NCBI GenBank assembly: GCA_045588575.1
Contig: JAZNEJ010000008.1
Coordinates: 62,001-126,000 of the forward strand
DNA: 64,000 bases
Direction: 5' to 3'
DNA from: RGIG5299 sp045588575
GTDB taxonomy: Bacteria; Bacillota; Clostridia; Oscillospirales; RGIG5299
Each line of letters starts with the position of its first letter. The stretch's first letter is position 1. The notes under the pieces were generated by a model, which searched no databases, was not told where the DNA came from, and was given only the letters and a program-made list of their open reading frames with translations. Shown here in pieces: positions 57,934 to 64,000 of this stretch. A program made the position numbers and the translations under genes.

Positions 57934-58455
57934 ATGGAAGCATTATGGTATGTTTTGCACACATACTCAGGTTATGAAAACAAGGTTAAGCTGAGCATTG
58001 AAAAGCTTATCGAAAGCAAAAAGCTCGACGGAGCTTTCGTTGACGTGCGCGTTCCCACCGAAACCGTTGTTGAAACGAAAGAAAACGGAGAGCAAAAAGA
58101 AACCGAGCATAAAATTTATCCGTGTTACGTAATCATCAAAATGGTGCTTACTCCGGAAAGCTGGTATCTCGTTCGCAACATCAGAGGCGTTACGGGATTC
58201 GTAGGCCCCGGCTCGCGCCCCGTTCCGCTCACCGAAAAGGAAATTGCCGATATGGGAGTGGAAAAGAAGGTTGTAACCGTAAGCTACGCCGCAGGCGACA
58301 GCGTAAAGGTTTTAAACGGTCCGCTCGAAGGCTTTATCGGTGTTGTAGAATCGGTTGATATCGATTCCGACCTCGTTAAAGTAACGGTTTCTATGTTTGG
58401 CAGAGAAACACCCGTTGAACTTAAACTCAACGAAGTTGCTGCCATAGAAAAATAA
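57934..58455 (+). CDS. nusG: Transcription termination/antitermination factor NusG
   Basis: 173 aa. It opens WYVLHTYSGYENKVK, has LVRNIRGVTGFVG at the core of the NGN domain, and a C-terminal KOW domain GDSVKVLNGPLEGFIGVVESV. NusG binds RNA polymerase and controls pausing. GGAGGA lies upstream. Confidence 0.97.
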   Translation: MEALWYVLHTYSGYENKVKLSIEKLIESKKLDGAFVDVRVPTETVVETKENGEQKETEHKIYPCYVIIKMVLTPESWYLVRNIRGVTGFVGPGSRPVPLTEKEIADMGVEKKVVTVSYAAGDSVKVLNGPLEGFIGVVESVDIDSDLVKVTVSMFGRETPVELKLNEVAAIEK

Positions 58456-58510
58456 TTTTGTTATTAAAGCGAAAAATCGCGTTAATAATCCGGAAGCGGA
58501 TGCTTCCGCA

Positions 58511-58547
58511 GTGGGAGAGAGGTCAAAGACCTTTCGCCGTTTACCAC
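58511..58547 (+). promoter_or_regulatory. Candidate ribosomal-protein leader before rplK
   Basis: GTGGGAG (58511-58517), an inner stem AGGTC/GACCT, then CCAC (58544-58547) pairing with GTGG. A similar shape recurs before rplA at 59019-59044, suggesting an L1-type autoregulation site. Confidence 0.5.
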
Positions 58548-58575
58548 ATTTGATATTACAAGGAGGTGTAATTCA

Positions 58576-59001
58576 ATGGCACAGAAAATTACGGGATACA
58601 TTAAATTGCAAATTCCCGCAGGAAAAGCTACTCCCGCACCGCCTGTTGGACCTGCACTCGGTCAGCACGGCGTTAACATCATGGCATTCACCAAGGAATT
58701 CAACGAAAGGACTAAGAACGACGTAGGTTTCATCATCCCCGTCGTCATCACTGTATATGCCGACCGTTCCTTCACTTTCGTTACAAAGACTCCGCCTGCT
58801 TCAGAGCTCATTAAAAAGGCTTGCAATATCGAGAGCGGTTCAGGTGTACCTAACAAGAACAAGGTAGCATCTCTCACAAAAGCTCAAATTGAAGAAATTG
58901 CAAAAACCAAAATGCCCGACCTCACAGCAGCAGATTTGGAAGCCGCAGCAAGCATGATTGCAGGTACTGCAAGAAGCATGGGCGTAACAGTTAAGGACTA
59001 A
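58576..59001 (+). CDS. rplK: 50S ribosomal protein L11
   Basis: 141 aa, standard length. KLQIPAGKATPAPPVGPALGQHGVNIMAF and GTARSMGV are L11. It sits at the GTPase-associated centre and is needed for RelA activation. AAGGAGGTG gives a strong ribosome site. C-ending codons indicate high expression. Confidence 0.98.
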   Translation: MAQKITGYIKLQIPAGKATPAPPVGPALGQHGVNIMAFTKEFNERTKNDVGFIIPVVITVYADRSFTFVTKTPPASELIKKACNIESGSGVPNKNKVASLTKAQIEEIAKTKMPDLTAADLEAAASMIAGTARSMGVTVKD

Positions 59002-59018
59002 CATTATAATCCGTGCGC

Positions 59019-59044
59019 GTGGGAGGATTTATCCGAACAACCAC
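59019..59044 (+). promoter_or_regulatory. Candidate L1-binding site between rplK and rplA
   Basis: GTGGGA, inner stem GGAT/ATCC (59025-59034), GAACAA and CCAC (59041-59044). It has the same plan as the site before rplK. L1 represses the L11-L1 genes by binding such an mRNA mimic of its rRNA site. Confidence 0.55.
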
Positions 59045-59064
59045 TATACAAGGAGAACAGTAAG

Positions 59065-59760
59065 ATGAAACGAGGAAAAAATTATCAGGAAAGCGCAAAG
59101 CTTGTTGAAAAAGCAAAGCTTTATGACGCCGCTGAAGGCGTAGCGCTTGCCGTTACAACCGCGAAAGCGAAATTTGACGAAACCGTTGAAGTTCACGTCC
59201 GCTTGGGCGTTGACTCACGTCATGCCGACCAGCAGGTTAGAGGCACCATCGTGCTTCCCAACGGCACCGGCAAATCGGTTAAAGTTCTTGTTTTCGCAAA
59301 GGGAGCTAAAGCACAGGAAGCTATCGATGCCGGCGCAGATTACGTTGGCGCTGAAGAGCTCATTGCTAAGGTTACCGGCGAAAACTGGTTCGATTACGAC
59401 GTTGTTGTTGCAACTCCCGACATGATGGGCGTTGTAGGTAGACTCGGTAAGGTTTACGGTCCCAAAGGCTTAATGCCCAACCCCAAAACCGGCACCGTAA
59501 CTATGGATATTGCCAAAGCTCTTAAAGAAATTAAGGCAGGTAAAATCGAATACCGTTTAGACAAAACCAACATCATTCACTGCCCCATCGGAAAGGTATC
59601 TTTCGGCGCAGAGAAGCTTTTAGAAAACTTCAATGCTCTCTTGGGTGCAATCATTAAAGCAAAGCCCGCCGCAGCAAAAGGCACTTACATTAAGAGCTGT
59701 GTTGTTGCTTCAACCATGGGCCCCGGCGTGAAGATTAACTCTTCTAAGCTCGGTAACTAA
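59065..59760 (+). CDS. rplA: 50S ribosomal protein L1
   Basis: 231 aa. KRGKNYQESAKLVEKAKLYD, VHVRLGVDSRHADQQVRGT and GKVYGPKGLMPNPKTGTVT are L1. It forms the stalk that moves the deacylated tRNA and can regulate its own operon. A terminator follows directly, so rplJ and rplL are not in this unit within the window; they would lie elsewhere. Confidence 0.98.
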   Translation: MKRGKNYQESAKLVEKAKLYDAAEGVALAVTTAKAKFDETVEVHVRLGVDSRHADQQVRGTIVLPNGTGKSVKVLVFAKGAKAQEAIDAGADYVGAEELIAKVTGENWFDYDVVVATPDMMGVVGRLGKVYGPKGLMPNPKTGTVTMDIAKALKEIKAGKIEYRLDKTNIIHCPIGKVSFGAEKLLENFNALLGAIIKAKPAAAKGTYIKSCVVASTMGPGVKINSSKLGN

Positions 59761-59770
59761 GCTTAAATTA

Positions 59771-59798
59771 AAAGACCGCTTAAAGCGGTCTTTTTTTG
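59771..59798 (+). terminator. Terminator after rplA
   Basis: AAAGACCGCT pairs with AGCGGTCTTT across TAA, followed by TTTTGTTT. Repeat copy 2 begins about 20 bases later. Confidence 0.92.
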
Positions 59799-59815
59799 TT
59801 TCGAATTTGAAAAGG

Positions 59816-60094
59816 TTAAGCTCGTGCCTCGGAGATTTTTTCTTCCGCTCATGCTGCGGTGGCATTGCCCTCTTCCGCTCATGCCGCGGTGGCACGTCCT
59901 TTCTTATGTAGACGAAAAGAAAGGACGCAAAGATTCGTCTTTAAAGGGGGAATTTCGGTTTCCCCCTTAGTCGCCGATTTAAAAGAAAAGAGAAAAGCCG
60001 CCGAGAAAAAATCGGCGGCAATATTTATTAAATTTTAAAACAAATCTTCGGCGACTTTAACCCCCTTAAACGAAAAGGGCTTACGCCCTTGACC
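59816..60094 (+). repeat. Structured dispersed repeat, copy 2
   Basis: Same orientation and plan as copy 1. The head has a degenerate unit near 59816 and clear units at 59843 and 59873, 30 bases apart. Helices: CGTCCTTTC/GAAAGGACG (59895/59919), AGACGAA/TTCGTCT (59910/59934), AAGGGGGAA/TTCCCCCTT (59944/59960), GCCGCCGA/TCGGCGGC, perfect here (59997/60012), an outer arm AGTCGCCGATTT with AAATCttCGGCGACT (59969/60042), and AAGGGC/GCCCTT (60075/60085). The last stem's loop differs from copy 1 while the pairing is kept. It fills most of the 397 bases between rplA and rpsU. Confidence 0.85.
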
Positions 60095-60123
60095 GTGTTG
60101 GGTGTGACGAGTTTTTACAAATA

Positions 60124-60154
60124 AAAAATCCGCTCGTTAAGAGCGGATTTTTAT
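60124..60154 (-). terminator. Terminator after rpsU
   Basis: AAATCCGCTC pairs with GAGCGGATTT across GTTAA, with T-runs on both strands. Confidence 0.9.
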
Positions 60155-60157
60155 TTC

Positions 60158-60334
60158 TTACTTAAACTTGCGCTTTCTTGCAGCTTCGGACTTTTTCTTT
60201 CTTTTTACGCTGGGTTTTTCATAGTGTTCTCTTTTACGAAGCTCGGAGAGAGTGCCGTCTTTAGAGCAAGATTTCTTGAAGCGACGAAGAGCGCTATCTA
60301 AAGATTCCTTGTCTTTGAGATGAATTTCTGCCAT
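60158..60334 (-). CDS. rpsU: 30S ribosomal protein S21
   Basis: 58 aa from ATG 60334 with GGAGG upstream. MAEIHLKDKESLDSALRRFKKSCSKDG and the basic tail EHYEKPSVKRKKKSEAARKRKFK are S21. It acts near the mRNA exit of the 30S subunit. Its promoter overlaps the end of the Gx transporter gene upstream. Confidence 0.97.
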   Translation of the reverse strand: MAEIHLKDKESLDSALRRFKKSCSKDGTLSELRKREHYEKPSVKRKKKSEAARKRKFK

Positions 60335-60401
60335 ATTTGGTTTCCCTCCTTCCGAAAATAACAAAAAGCGAAAAATAGCTTTTTATAGAACTACACAGTA
60401 A

Positions 60402-60430
60402 ATTATAATGTGTAAATGCAAAAATGTCAA
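60402..60430 (-). promoter_or_regulatory. Consensus promoter of rpsU
   Basis: On the - strand TTGACA (60430-60425), 17-base spacer, TATAAT (60407-60402). The -35 overlaps the last codons of the preceding gene. Confidence 0.93.
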
Positions 60431-60954
60431 GATTTTTTTGCAAAAATAGTATATTTTTTTGTTTTTTCCAAAACAAAGGCGGCAACCAATCCGGTAACAG
60501 CGCCCGATAACGCCGAAACGAAAACGAGAAAAGGAAGATAGCTCAAAACGGCGGTATTAAAAAAGAAAAGCGAAACGGCAAACTGTCCTAAATTATGGAA
60601 AAACGCGCCTATAATGCTAACGCCCAAGGGTGAGATGATTTTTTTAAGAAAGACCGAGCTTAACGCCATTGCCGCAAACGCCAAAAGAGTTCCGCAAAGC
60701 GAGAACAAAAACGAAACGGGCGTGCCCGCAAATAAGGCGGTTATTAAAACCTTAATTACCGAAACGAAAGCAGCGTCAATTATTCCCGTTTTATAAAGCG
60801 CAAAAAGGATTACCGCATTTGCAAGCCCCAATTTAAAGCCGAAAACGGGGACCGCTGCGGGAAGCATTGCATCGACAATGCTTAAAACGGCTGCCATTGC
60901 GCCCAAAAGCGCAATTAAGGCAATTCTTTTGGGATTGATTTTAGGTGAGGGCAT
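60427..60954 (-). CDS. Gx transporter-family membrane protein
   Basis: 175 aa from ATG 60954; GAGAGGGGG lies 6 bases upstream, which decides against the ATG at 60975. Five or six membrane helices. It resembles the ECF-S-like Gx transporter / heptaprenyl diphosphate synthase component I family (GAMAAVLSIVDAMLP, FGFKLGLANAVILFAL). It overlaps the NusG_II gene. In flavin-based electron-transfer loci this protein accompanies ApbE and quinone genes; the role is unproven. Confidence 0.82.
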   Translation of the reverse strand: MPSPKINPKRIALIALLGAMAAVLSIVDAMLPAAVPVFGFKLGLANAVILFALYKTGIIDAAFVSVIKVLITALFAGTPVSFLFSLCGTLLAFAAMALSSVFLKKIISPLGVSIIGAFFHNLGQFAVSLFFFNTAVLSYLPFLVFVSALSGAVTGLVAAFVLEKTKKYTIFAKKS

Positions 60955-61303
60955 CAAAATCCCCCTCTCCGCCAAGTGAGATAACTATTTTTTGCGGCAA
61001 ACAAACTATTGAAGCGCCTGCTTTTGAAATTTTGCCTGTTTTTTCGCAAATTTTATCTTTACATTTGCTTTCCTTAACGTAAACCTCGCCTTTTTCAATG
61101 CAAACGGTTAAATGCCCGTCTATTTCAAATTCGCAGTTTTCCGAAACCGAAAGCGTCTTAACGGTAACGCCATCTTTAATTACGGCCACCGTTTTCGCAT
61201 TTTTCGGCAAAACGAAAATGAAAAGAAAAAGAAAAAACGATATGAGAAGAACGCTTAAAAAAACCAAGCCATCTCCTATTTTTATAAAAGACGTTTTTTT
61301 CAT
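60941..61303 (-). CDS. NusG domain II-containing membrane protein
   Basis: 120 aa. One N-terminal membrane helix (about 13-34), then an extracytoplasmic NusG_II domain with CKDKICEKTGKISKAGASIVCLPQKIVI. The three conserved Cys are typical. The family is found next to ApbE and Gx transporters and Rnf-like genes; a redox or electron-transfer role is suspected. It overlaps the next gene by 14 bp and follows apbE by 7 bases. Confidence 0.87.
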   Translation of the reverse strand: MKKTSFIKIGDGLVFLSVLLISFFLFLFIFVLPKNAKTVAVIKDGVTVKTLSVSENCEFEIDGHLTVCIEKGEVYVKESKCKDKICEKTGKISKAGASIVCLPQKIVISLGGEGDFDALT

Positions 61304-61310
61304 TTCAAAC

Positions 61311-62324
61311 TCAACCTTTAAGGAAATAATCGGTTTTTAAAACGGTGATTTTGCCTTTAAGCCCCGAGGTTACTATAATTTCACGGTTTTTGGTTATAAA
61401 AACCGCCTCGCAAAGCTTATTTTCATTTAAAAATTCAAGCGATGCCGCACTACCCATAACGAAAAATGCGGTTGATAAAACGTCGGCATCTGCGCCGCAC
61501 TCGCCTACAATGGTAACCGAAAGCAAATCGGTTTCGGGGGGCTTTCCCGTTTCGGGATTTAAAATATGGCAATATTCCTTGCCGTTTTCCTCAAAATAGC
61601 GCTCATAGCAGCCGGAGGTTACGTAAAATCCCTCGGTATCCTCCAAAATTGCAACCGACTCGCTTTGCGAATAGGGAAGCCTTATTCCAACACGGTAGCT
61701 TTGTCCGTTTGCTTTTTTGCCCATAACGCAAACGTTACCGCCGAGATTGATAATTGCGGAGGTAACGCCCTCTGCGGTTAAAATTCTTTTAACCTCGTCC
61801 GATGCATAGCCCTTTGCAATTGCGGCAAGGTTAATTTTAATGCCGCCCGTTAAGGTAACGTTTAAACCGTCTATAATTATTCTTCCGTTGTTTTTCTTTT
61901 GCATTTCGGCAGAAATTGCGCTTTGTTCGGGCACCTTGGGAGTGCTTTCAAAGCCCCAAAGCAAAATAACTCCGTAAAGTGAGATATCAAATGCAGGCAA
62001 AACCGCGCGCATATCTTCCGCTTTTTTAATGAGCATTGCGGTTTCGGGAGAAACAATAACGGCTTCTCCGTTTGCACGGTTTAGCTTATAAATATCGGAG
62101 CCTTCTTTTGAAGGTGAAAAAAGGGAGTCTAACTCAAAAACCCTTTGCATTGCCTTGGTTGCGGCGTTACGTTTGCTTTTCGGCACGGTAATTGTCATAT
62201 AAGTATCCATAGCGAAAAAGCTCTCGCTAACCGTAGGCTCTTGGCAGGACGAGAAAACAAGCAACGCCGAAATTAAAAGCACTAACGCCGTTATTAAAGA
62301 AACCGTTTTTTTCAAGTCCTTCAC
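61311..62324 (-). CDS. apbE: FAD:protein FMN transferase (ApbE) lipoprotein
   Basis: 337 aa. Signal with lipobox FSSC (Cys27). SFFAMDTYMTITV, the KINLAAIAKGYASDEVKRIL segment and INLGGNVCVMG match ApbE. DVLSTAFFVMGS near 286 carries the Mg-binding region. It attaches FMN to threonines of extracytoplasmic flavoproteins. The target flavoprotein (Rnf/Nqr or FLEET type) is not in the window. Confidence 0.93.
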   Translation of the reverse strand: MKDLKKTVSLITALVLLISALLVFSSCQEPTVSESFFAMDTYMTITVPKSKRNAATKAMQRVFELDSLFSPSKEGSDIYKLNRANGEAVIVSPETAMLIKKAEDMRAVLPAFDISLYGVILLWGFESTPKVPEQSAISAEMQKKNNGRIIIDGLNVTLTGGIKINLAAIAKGYASDEVKRILTAEGVTSAIINLGGNVCVMGKKANGQSYRVGIRLPYSQSESVAILEDTEGFYVTSGCYERYFEENGKEYCHILNPETGKPPETDLLSVTIVGECGADADVLSTAFFVMGSAASLEFLNENKLCEAVFITKNREIIVTSGLKGKITVLKTDYFLKG

Positions 62325-62409
62325 CGCCTTTCATTTTATCTATTTTATCACAAAACTAAATGAAAGAAAAGATAATTCTTAATTTTCCTTTATATCTTTG
62401 CCGAATTGT

Positions 62410-62437
62410 TGATTTTAACCATAAAATATGATATTAT
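62410..62437 (+). promoter_or_regulatory. Promoter of the Dabb gene
   Basis: TTGATT (62410-62415), 16-base spacer, TATTAT (62432-62437), with TG at 62429-62430. Confidence 0.6.
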
Positions 62438-62467
62438 ATAACCACAAAACATAAAGGAGAAAAGAAA

Positions 62468-62752
62468 ATGTTTACACATATAGTTTTTTACAGAGTGGAA
62501 AATCCCGAAGAAAATTTGCCTAAAATGAAGGAGCTTCTTTGCTCTCTTCCTGCAAAAATAGAGGTTATCCGCTCCCTTAAATTCGGAATAGACGAGCTTA
62601 AAACTCCCCGTTCCGTTGACGGTTGTCTTTACGTTGAGTTTAATAGCGAGGCGGATTATCATTATTACAAAGACCATCCCGAGCATTTAAAGGTTGCCGA
62701 ATTTATAGGAAAAATTAAAAAAGAAGCCTACTCGGCAGATTTTAACGAATAA
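62468..62752 (+). CDS. Dabb (stress-responsive alpha/beta barrel) protein
   Basis: 94 aa. FTHIVFYRVENPEENLPKMKELL and LYVEFNSEADYHYYKDHPEHLKVAEF are Dabb domain signatures: a dimeric ferredoxin-like barrel. Small Dabb proteins are linked to stress or act as small-molecule-binding or cyclase-like enzymes. The function is unknown. AAGGAG at 62453-62458 and a terminator just after show a monocistronic gene. Confidence 0.87.
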   Translation: MFTHIVFYRVENPEENLPKMKELLCSLPAKIEVIRSLKFGIDELKTPRSVDGCLYVEFNSEADYHYYKDHPEHLKVAEFIGKIKKEAYSADFNE

Positions 62753-62763
62753 AAATAAAAACA

Positions 62764-62792
62764 AAAACTCCCGTTTGGGAGTTTTTTTATTT
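62764..62792. terminator. Terminator between the Dabb gene and the RNase M5-like gene
   Basis: AAAACTCCC pairs with GGGAGTTTT across GTTT, with T-rich tails on both strands. The hairpin overlaps the convergent gene's stop. Confidence 0.88.
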
Positions 62793-63389
62793 TAAATAGT
62801 CTATCAGTCGGTTTGCGTTCATTCGTGGCGGCAAGCCCATCTTTTTGCAAAGCTCACGTCTTTTTTCGGCGCTTTTTTCCTCACCCGTAAGCCCCAATTC
62901 AAAAAGAAGCGCTTTGGTTACGGGAAAGGTTATTTTTTCTGCCGCATCACTTCCGAAAAGCTCGCAAACGGCGGTTTTAAAATCATCTTTTCGGTTAAAC
63001 TCGCCTTCCGATTTTTCTTTGGGAACAGCGTTAATAAGGGCTTTTTCAATTGACGAAACGGTGTTTCCCTCAACACCCAAAAGTCCTTCCTTGCCTGCCG
63101 TTTCTTTTCTTTTTTCTTTGCCCTTTTCGGCAGGCGGATATGCGTGAAAAACCTCGCCCTCGGTTACCGAATTTTCAATAAAGGTGCGGATTTTAAAGCC
63201 TGCGGAATCAGCATCGGTAAAAATTATTATGCCTCTTTCCACAGCCAATTTCCTTAAAAACTCAACCGTTTCGGTATTTTTAAAAACGTTAAAGCCGCCG
63301 ACGGACACTATAAGTGCGTCGGTTATTTTATCGAGCTTTATTTTATCGTATTTACCTTCAACGATAATTGCCTGAGTTATATGAAGCAT
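62787..63389 (-). CDS. RNase M5-like Toprim protein
   Basis: 200 aa. Toprim motifs: IIVEGKYDKIKL (about 8-19) and IFTDADSAGFKIR (about 56-68). The C-terminal helical part ends MGLPPRMNANRLIDYLK, like RNase M5. RNase M5 trims the ends of 5S rRNA precursor. The usual partners ksgA and tatD are not here, and no 5S gene is in view. ATG 63389 has GGAGA 7 bases upstream. Confidence 0.83.
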   Translation of the reverse strand: MLHITQAIIVEGKYDKIKLDKITDALIVSVGGFNVFKNTETVEFLRKLAVERGIIIFTDADSAGFKIRTFIENSVTEGEVFHAYPPAEKGKEKRKETAGKEGLLGVEGNTVSSIEKALINAVPKEKSEGEFNRKDDFKTAVCELFGSDAAEKITFPVTKALLFELGLTGEEKSAEKRRELCKKMGLPPRMNANRLIDYLK

Positions 63390-63395
63390 AAAAAT

Positions 63396-63436
63396 CTCCG
63401 AGAACCTTTTTTATAATAATAGCATAAAAAAAGAAG
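63396..63436 (-). promoter_or_regulatory. Promoter and leader of the RNase M5-like gene
   Basis: On the - strand TTGTTT, 17-base spacer, TATTAT, then the leader into GGAGATTTTTATG. The same promoter and leader precede the ribbon-helix-helix gene. Confidence 0.65.
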
Positions 63437-63442
63437 AAAAAC

Positions 63443-63478
63443 AAGAGCATCCGCGACGGATTTGCCGAAGATGCCCTT
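63443..63478 (-). terminator. Terminator after the ribbon-helix-helix gene
   Basis: GGGCATC pairs with GATGCTC, with an inner CGG/CCG; the T-rich tail contains the next promoter's -35. Confidence 0.6.
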
Positions 63479-63487
63479 AATTTACTC

Positions 63488-63679
63488 TTATTTCTTTTTA
63501 ACAGTTTCGGGAATTTCAATTTCACCCTCTGCTTTTTCAAAATCTTTTATTTCTTTCCTTATTAAATAAAGAATTTCGCCGTTTGCAGAACGTCCGTAAT
63601 ATTTTGAAATATAGTGAAGCTTATAATGAAGCTCGGGGTCGACCTCTATTCCAAGATGCTTATTATTTTTATTTCTCAT
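63488..63679 (-). CDS. Small ribbon-helix-helix (Arc/CopG-type) protein
   Basis: 63 aa. HLGIEVDPELHYKLHYISKYYGRSANGEILYLIRKEI fits one ribbon-helix-helix unit: a beta strand then two helices, with a turn at GRSANG. An acidic tail follows. These bind DNA as dimers; often they are antitoxins, but no toxin gene overlaps here. It lies between EF-G and the RNase M5-like gene, each with its own terminator. GGAGA precedes the ATG. Confidence 0.78.
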   Translation of the reverse strand: MRNKNNKHLGIEVDPELHYKLHYISKYYGRSANGEILYLIRKEIKDFEKAEGEIEIPETVKKK

Positions 63680-63682
63680 AAA

Positions 63683-63727
63683 AATCTCCTAATAAACTTT
63701 TTTATAATAATAGCATAAAAACAGGCG
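63683..63727 (-). promoter_or_regulatory. Promoter and leader of the ribbon-helix-helix gene
   Basis: On the - strand TTGTTT, 17-base spacer, TATTAT and a leader into GGAGATTTTTATG, nearly identical to the element at 63396-63436. Confidence 0.65.
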
Positions 63728-63728
63728 A

Positions 63729-63765
63729 AAAACAAGCCCTCTCCAACAGAAGAGGACTTGTTTGC
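63729..63765 (-). terminator. Terminator after the EF-G gene
   Basis: On the - strand AACAAGTCCTCT pairs with AGAGGGCTTGTT, with TTTTTC following. The next promoter's -35 sits in its tail. Confidence 0.8.
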
Positions 63766-63771
63766 TTTTTA

Positions 63772-64000
63772 TTATTCCTTATTCGCTTCGGCGATAACCG
63801 CTTCGCAAACCGATGCGGGCGCTTCTGAATAGCGCTCGAATTTGAAAACGAAGGAGGAGTTACCTTGCGACATTGAGCGAAGGTCAATTGCATAGCTCGT
63901 CATTTCAGCCATGGGAACCTCGGCTTCAACTATTTGCATGCTGTCTTCAATGGGAGTCATACCCAAAATTCTGCCGCGGCGTTTGTTAATATCGCCTATA
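63772..64000 (-). CDS. Elongation factor G-like protein, C-terminal part (cut by window end)
   Basis: 76 codons are visible up to the window edge. IGDINKRRGRILGM, EAEVPMAEMTSYAIDLRSMSQG and FKFERYSEAP match domain V of EF-G. SYAIDLRSMSQG departs from the GYATDLRSMTQG of canonical EF-G, so this may be the second Clostridial EF-G paralogue. It moves tRNA and mRNA through the ribosome, or acts in recycling. The GTPase domain is outside the window. Confidence 0.88.
   Translation of the reverse strand, partial: IGDINKRRGRILGMTPIEDSMQIVEAEVPMAEMTSYAIDLRSMSQGNSSFVFKFERYSEAPASVCEAVIAEANKE

Noticed and set aside
59710..59895. Small - strand open frame with MPPRHERK repeats
   Set aside because: It runs antisense into rplA, lacks a ribosome site, and the same peptide in copy 1 is cut by stops. 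It is a by-product of the 30-base repeat.
63488..63679. Antitoxin of a toxin-antitoxin system
   Set aside because: No overlapping or adjacent small toxin gene; both neighbours are housekeeping genes with their own terminators.

Overview
The window is a gene-dense stretch of chromosome from a low-GC, Gram-positive, spore-forming anaerobe of the class Clostridia, probably an uncultured Oscillospirales-type gut bacterium. The evidence is the divisome order yggS-sepF-yggT-ylmH-divIVA-lspA, the sporulation genes yabP, yabQ and ypeB, oxygen-independent HemZ, a PerR/reverse-rubrerythrin pair, and Firmicutes RNA regulators (T-box, glmS ribozyme, TPP riboswitch, infC leader). I see no prophage, transposase, CRISPR array, rRNA or tRNA. 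The taxon is an inference; no sequence search was possible.

Layout. 1-6.8 kb (+): end of miaA, an HlyD-like protein, the cell-division cluster, lspA, an RluD-type pseudouridine synthase, then a TPP riboswitch and thiT. 6.9-10.8 kb: a small SLOG protein divergent from an XRE regulator, then glmS behind a glmS ribozyme and a two-gene CHR transporter. 10.9-12.6 kb (+): ruvX, mscL, repeat copy 1 and a second XRE regulator. 12.6-24.8 kb (-): punA, a uridine-kinase-like gene, hemZ, an MBL hydrolase, relA/spoT, recJ, a pyridoxine-type kinase, engB, a degenerate sigma/anti-sigma pair and dus. 25-32 kb (+): CPBP protease, tadA, an aminotransferase/SDR pair, a phenylalanine-type T-box controlling a phenylacetate-CoA ligase-like gene, and ypeB.

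32-45.7 kb (mostly -): a surface protein, yabP-yabQ-divIC-yabR, a U32 peptidase (+), plsX-trmFO-topA-dprA, a SpoU methylase, infC-rpmI-rplT, a ZIP transporter and a lipid kinase. 45.8-50.9 kb: ddl, two half-size TauE/SafE genes, two RNHCP-type zinc proteins, smpB, a BFD-like ferredoxin, a PepSY lipoprotein and perR-rubrerythrin. 51-57.3 kb (-): glyS-trmL-pgk-tpiA-gpmI and nadE. 57.5-59.8 kb (+): rpmG-secE-nusG-rplK-rplA. 59.8-64 kb: repeat copy 2, rpsU, a Gx transporter/NusG_II/apbE cluster, a Dabb protein, an RNase M5-like gene, a ribbon-helix-helix protein and the end of an EF-G gene.

Most of the window is core metabolism and gene expression. The item I could not assign to a known class is a structured, non-coding, dispersed repeat of about 280 bp present twice (11955-12233 and 59816-60094), each time just behind a gene's intrinsic terminator. 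It has a 30-bp-period tandem head and a body with six conserved helices. The best functional inference is the Phe-specifier T-box in front of the phenylacetate-CoA ligase-like gene, which would fit phenylalanine synthesis from phenylacetate.
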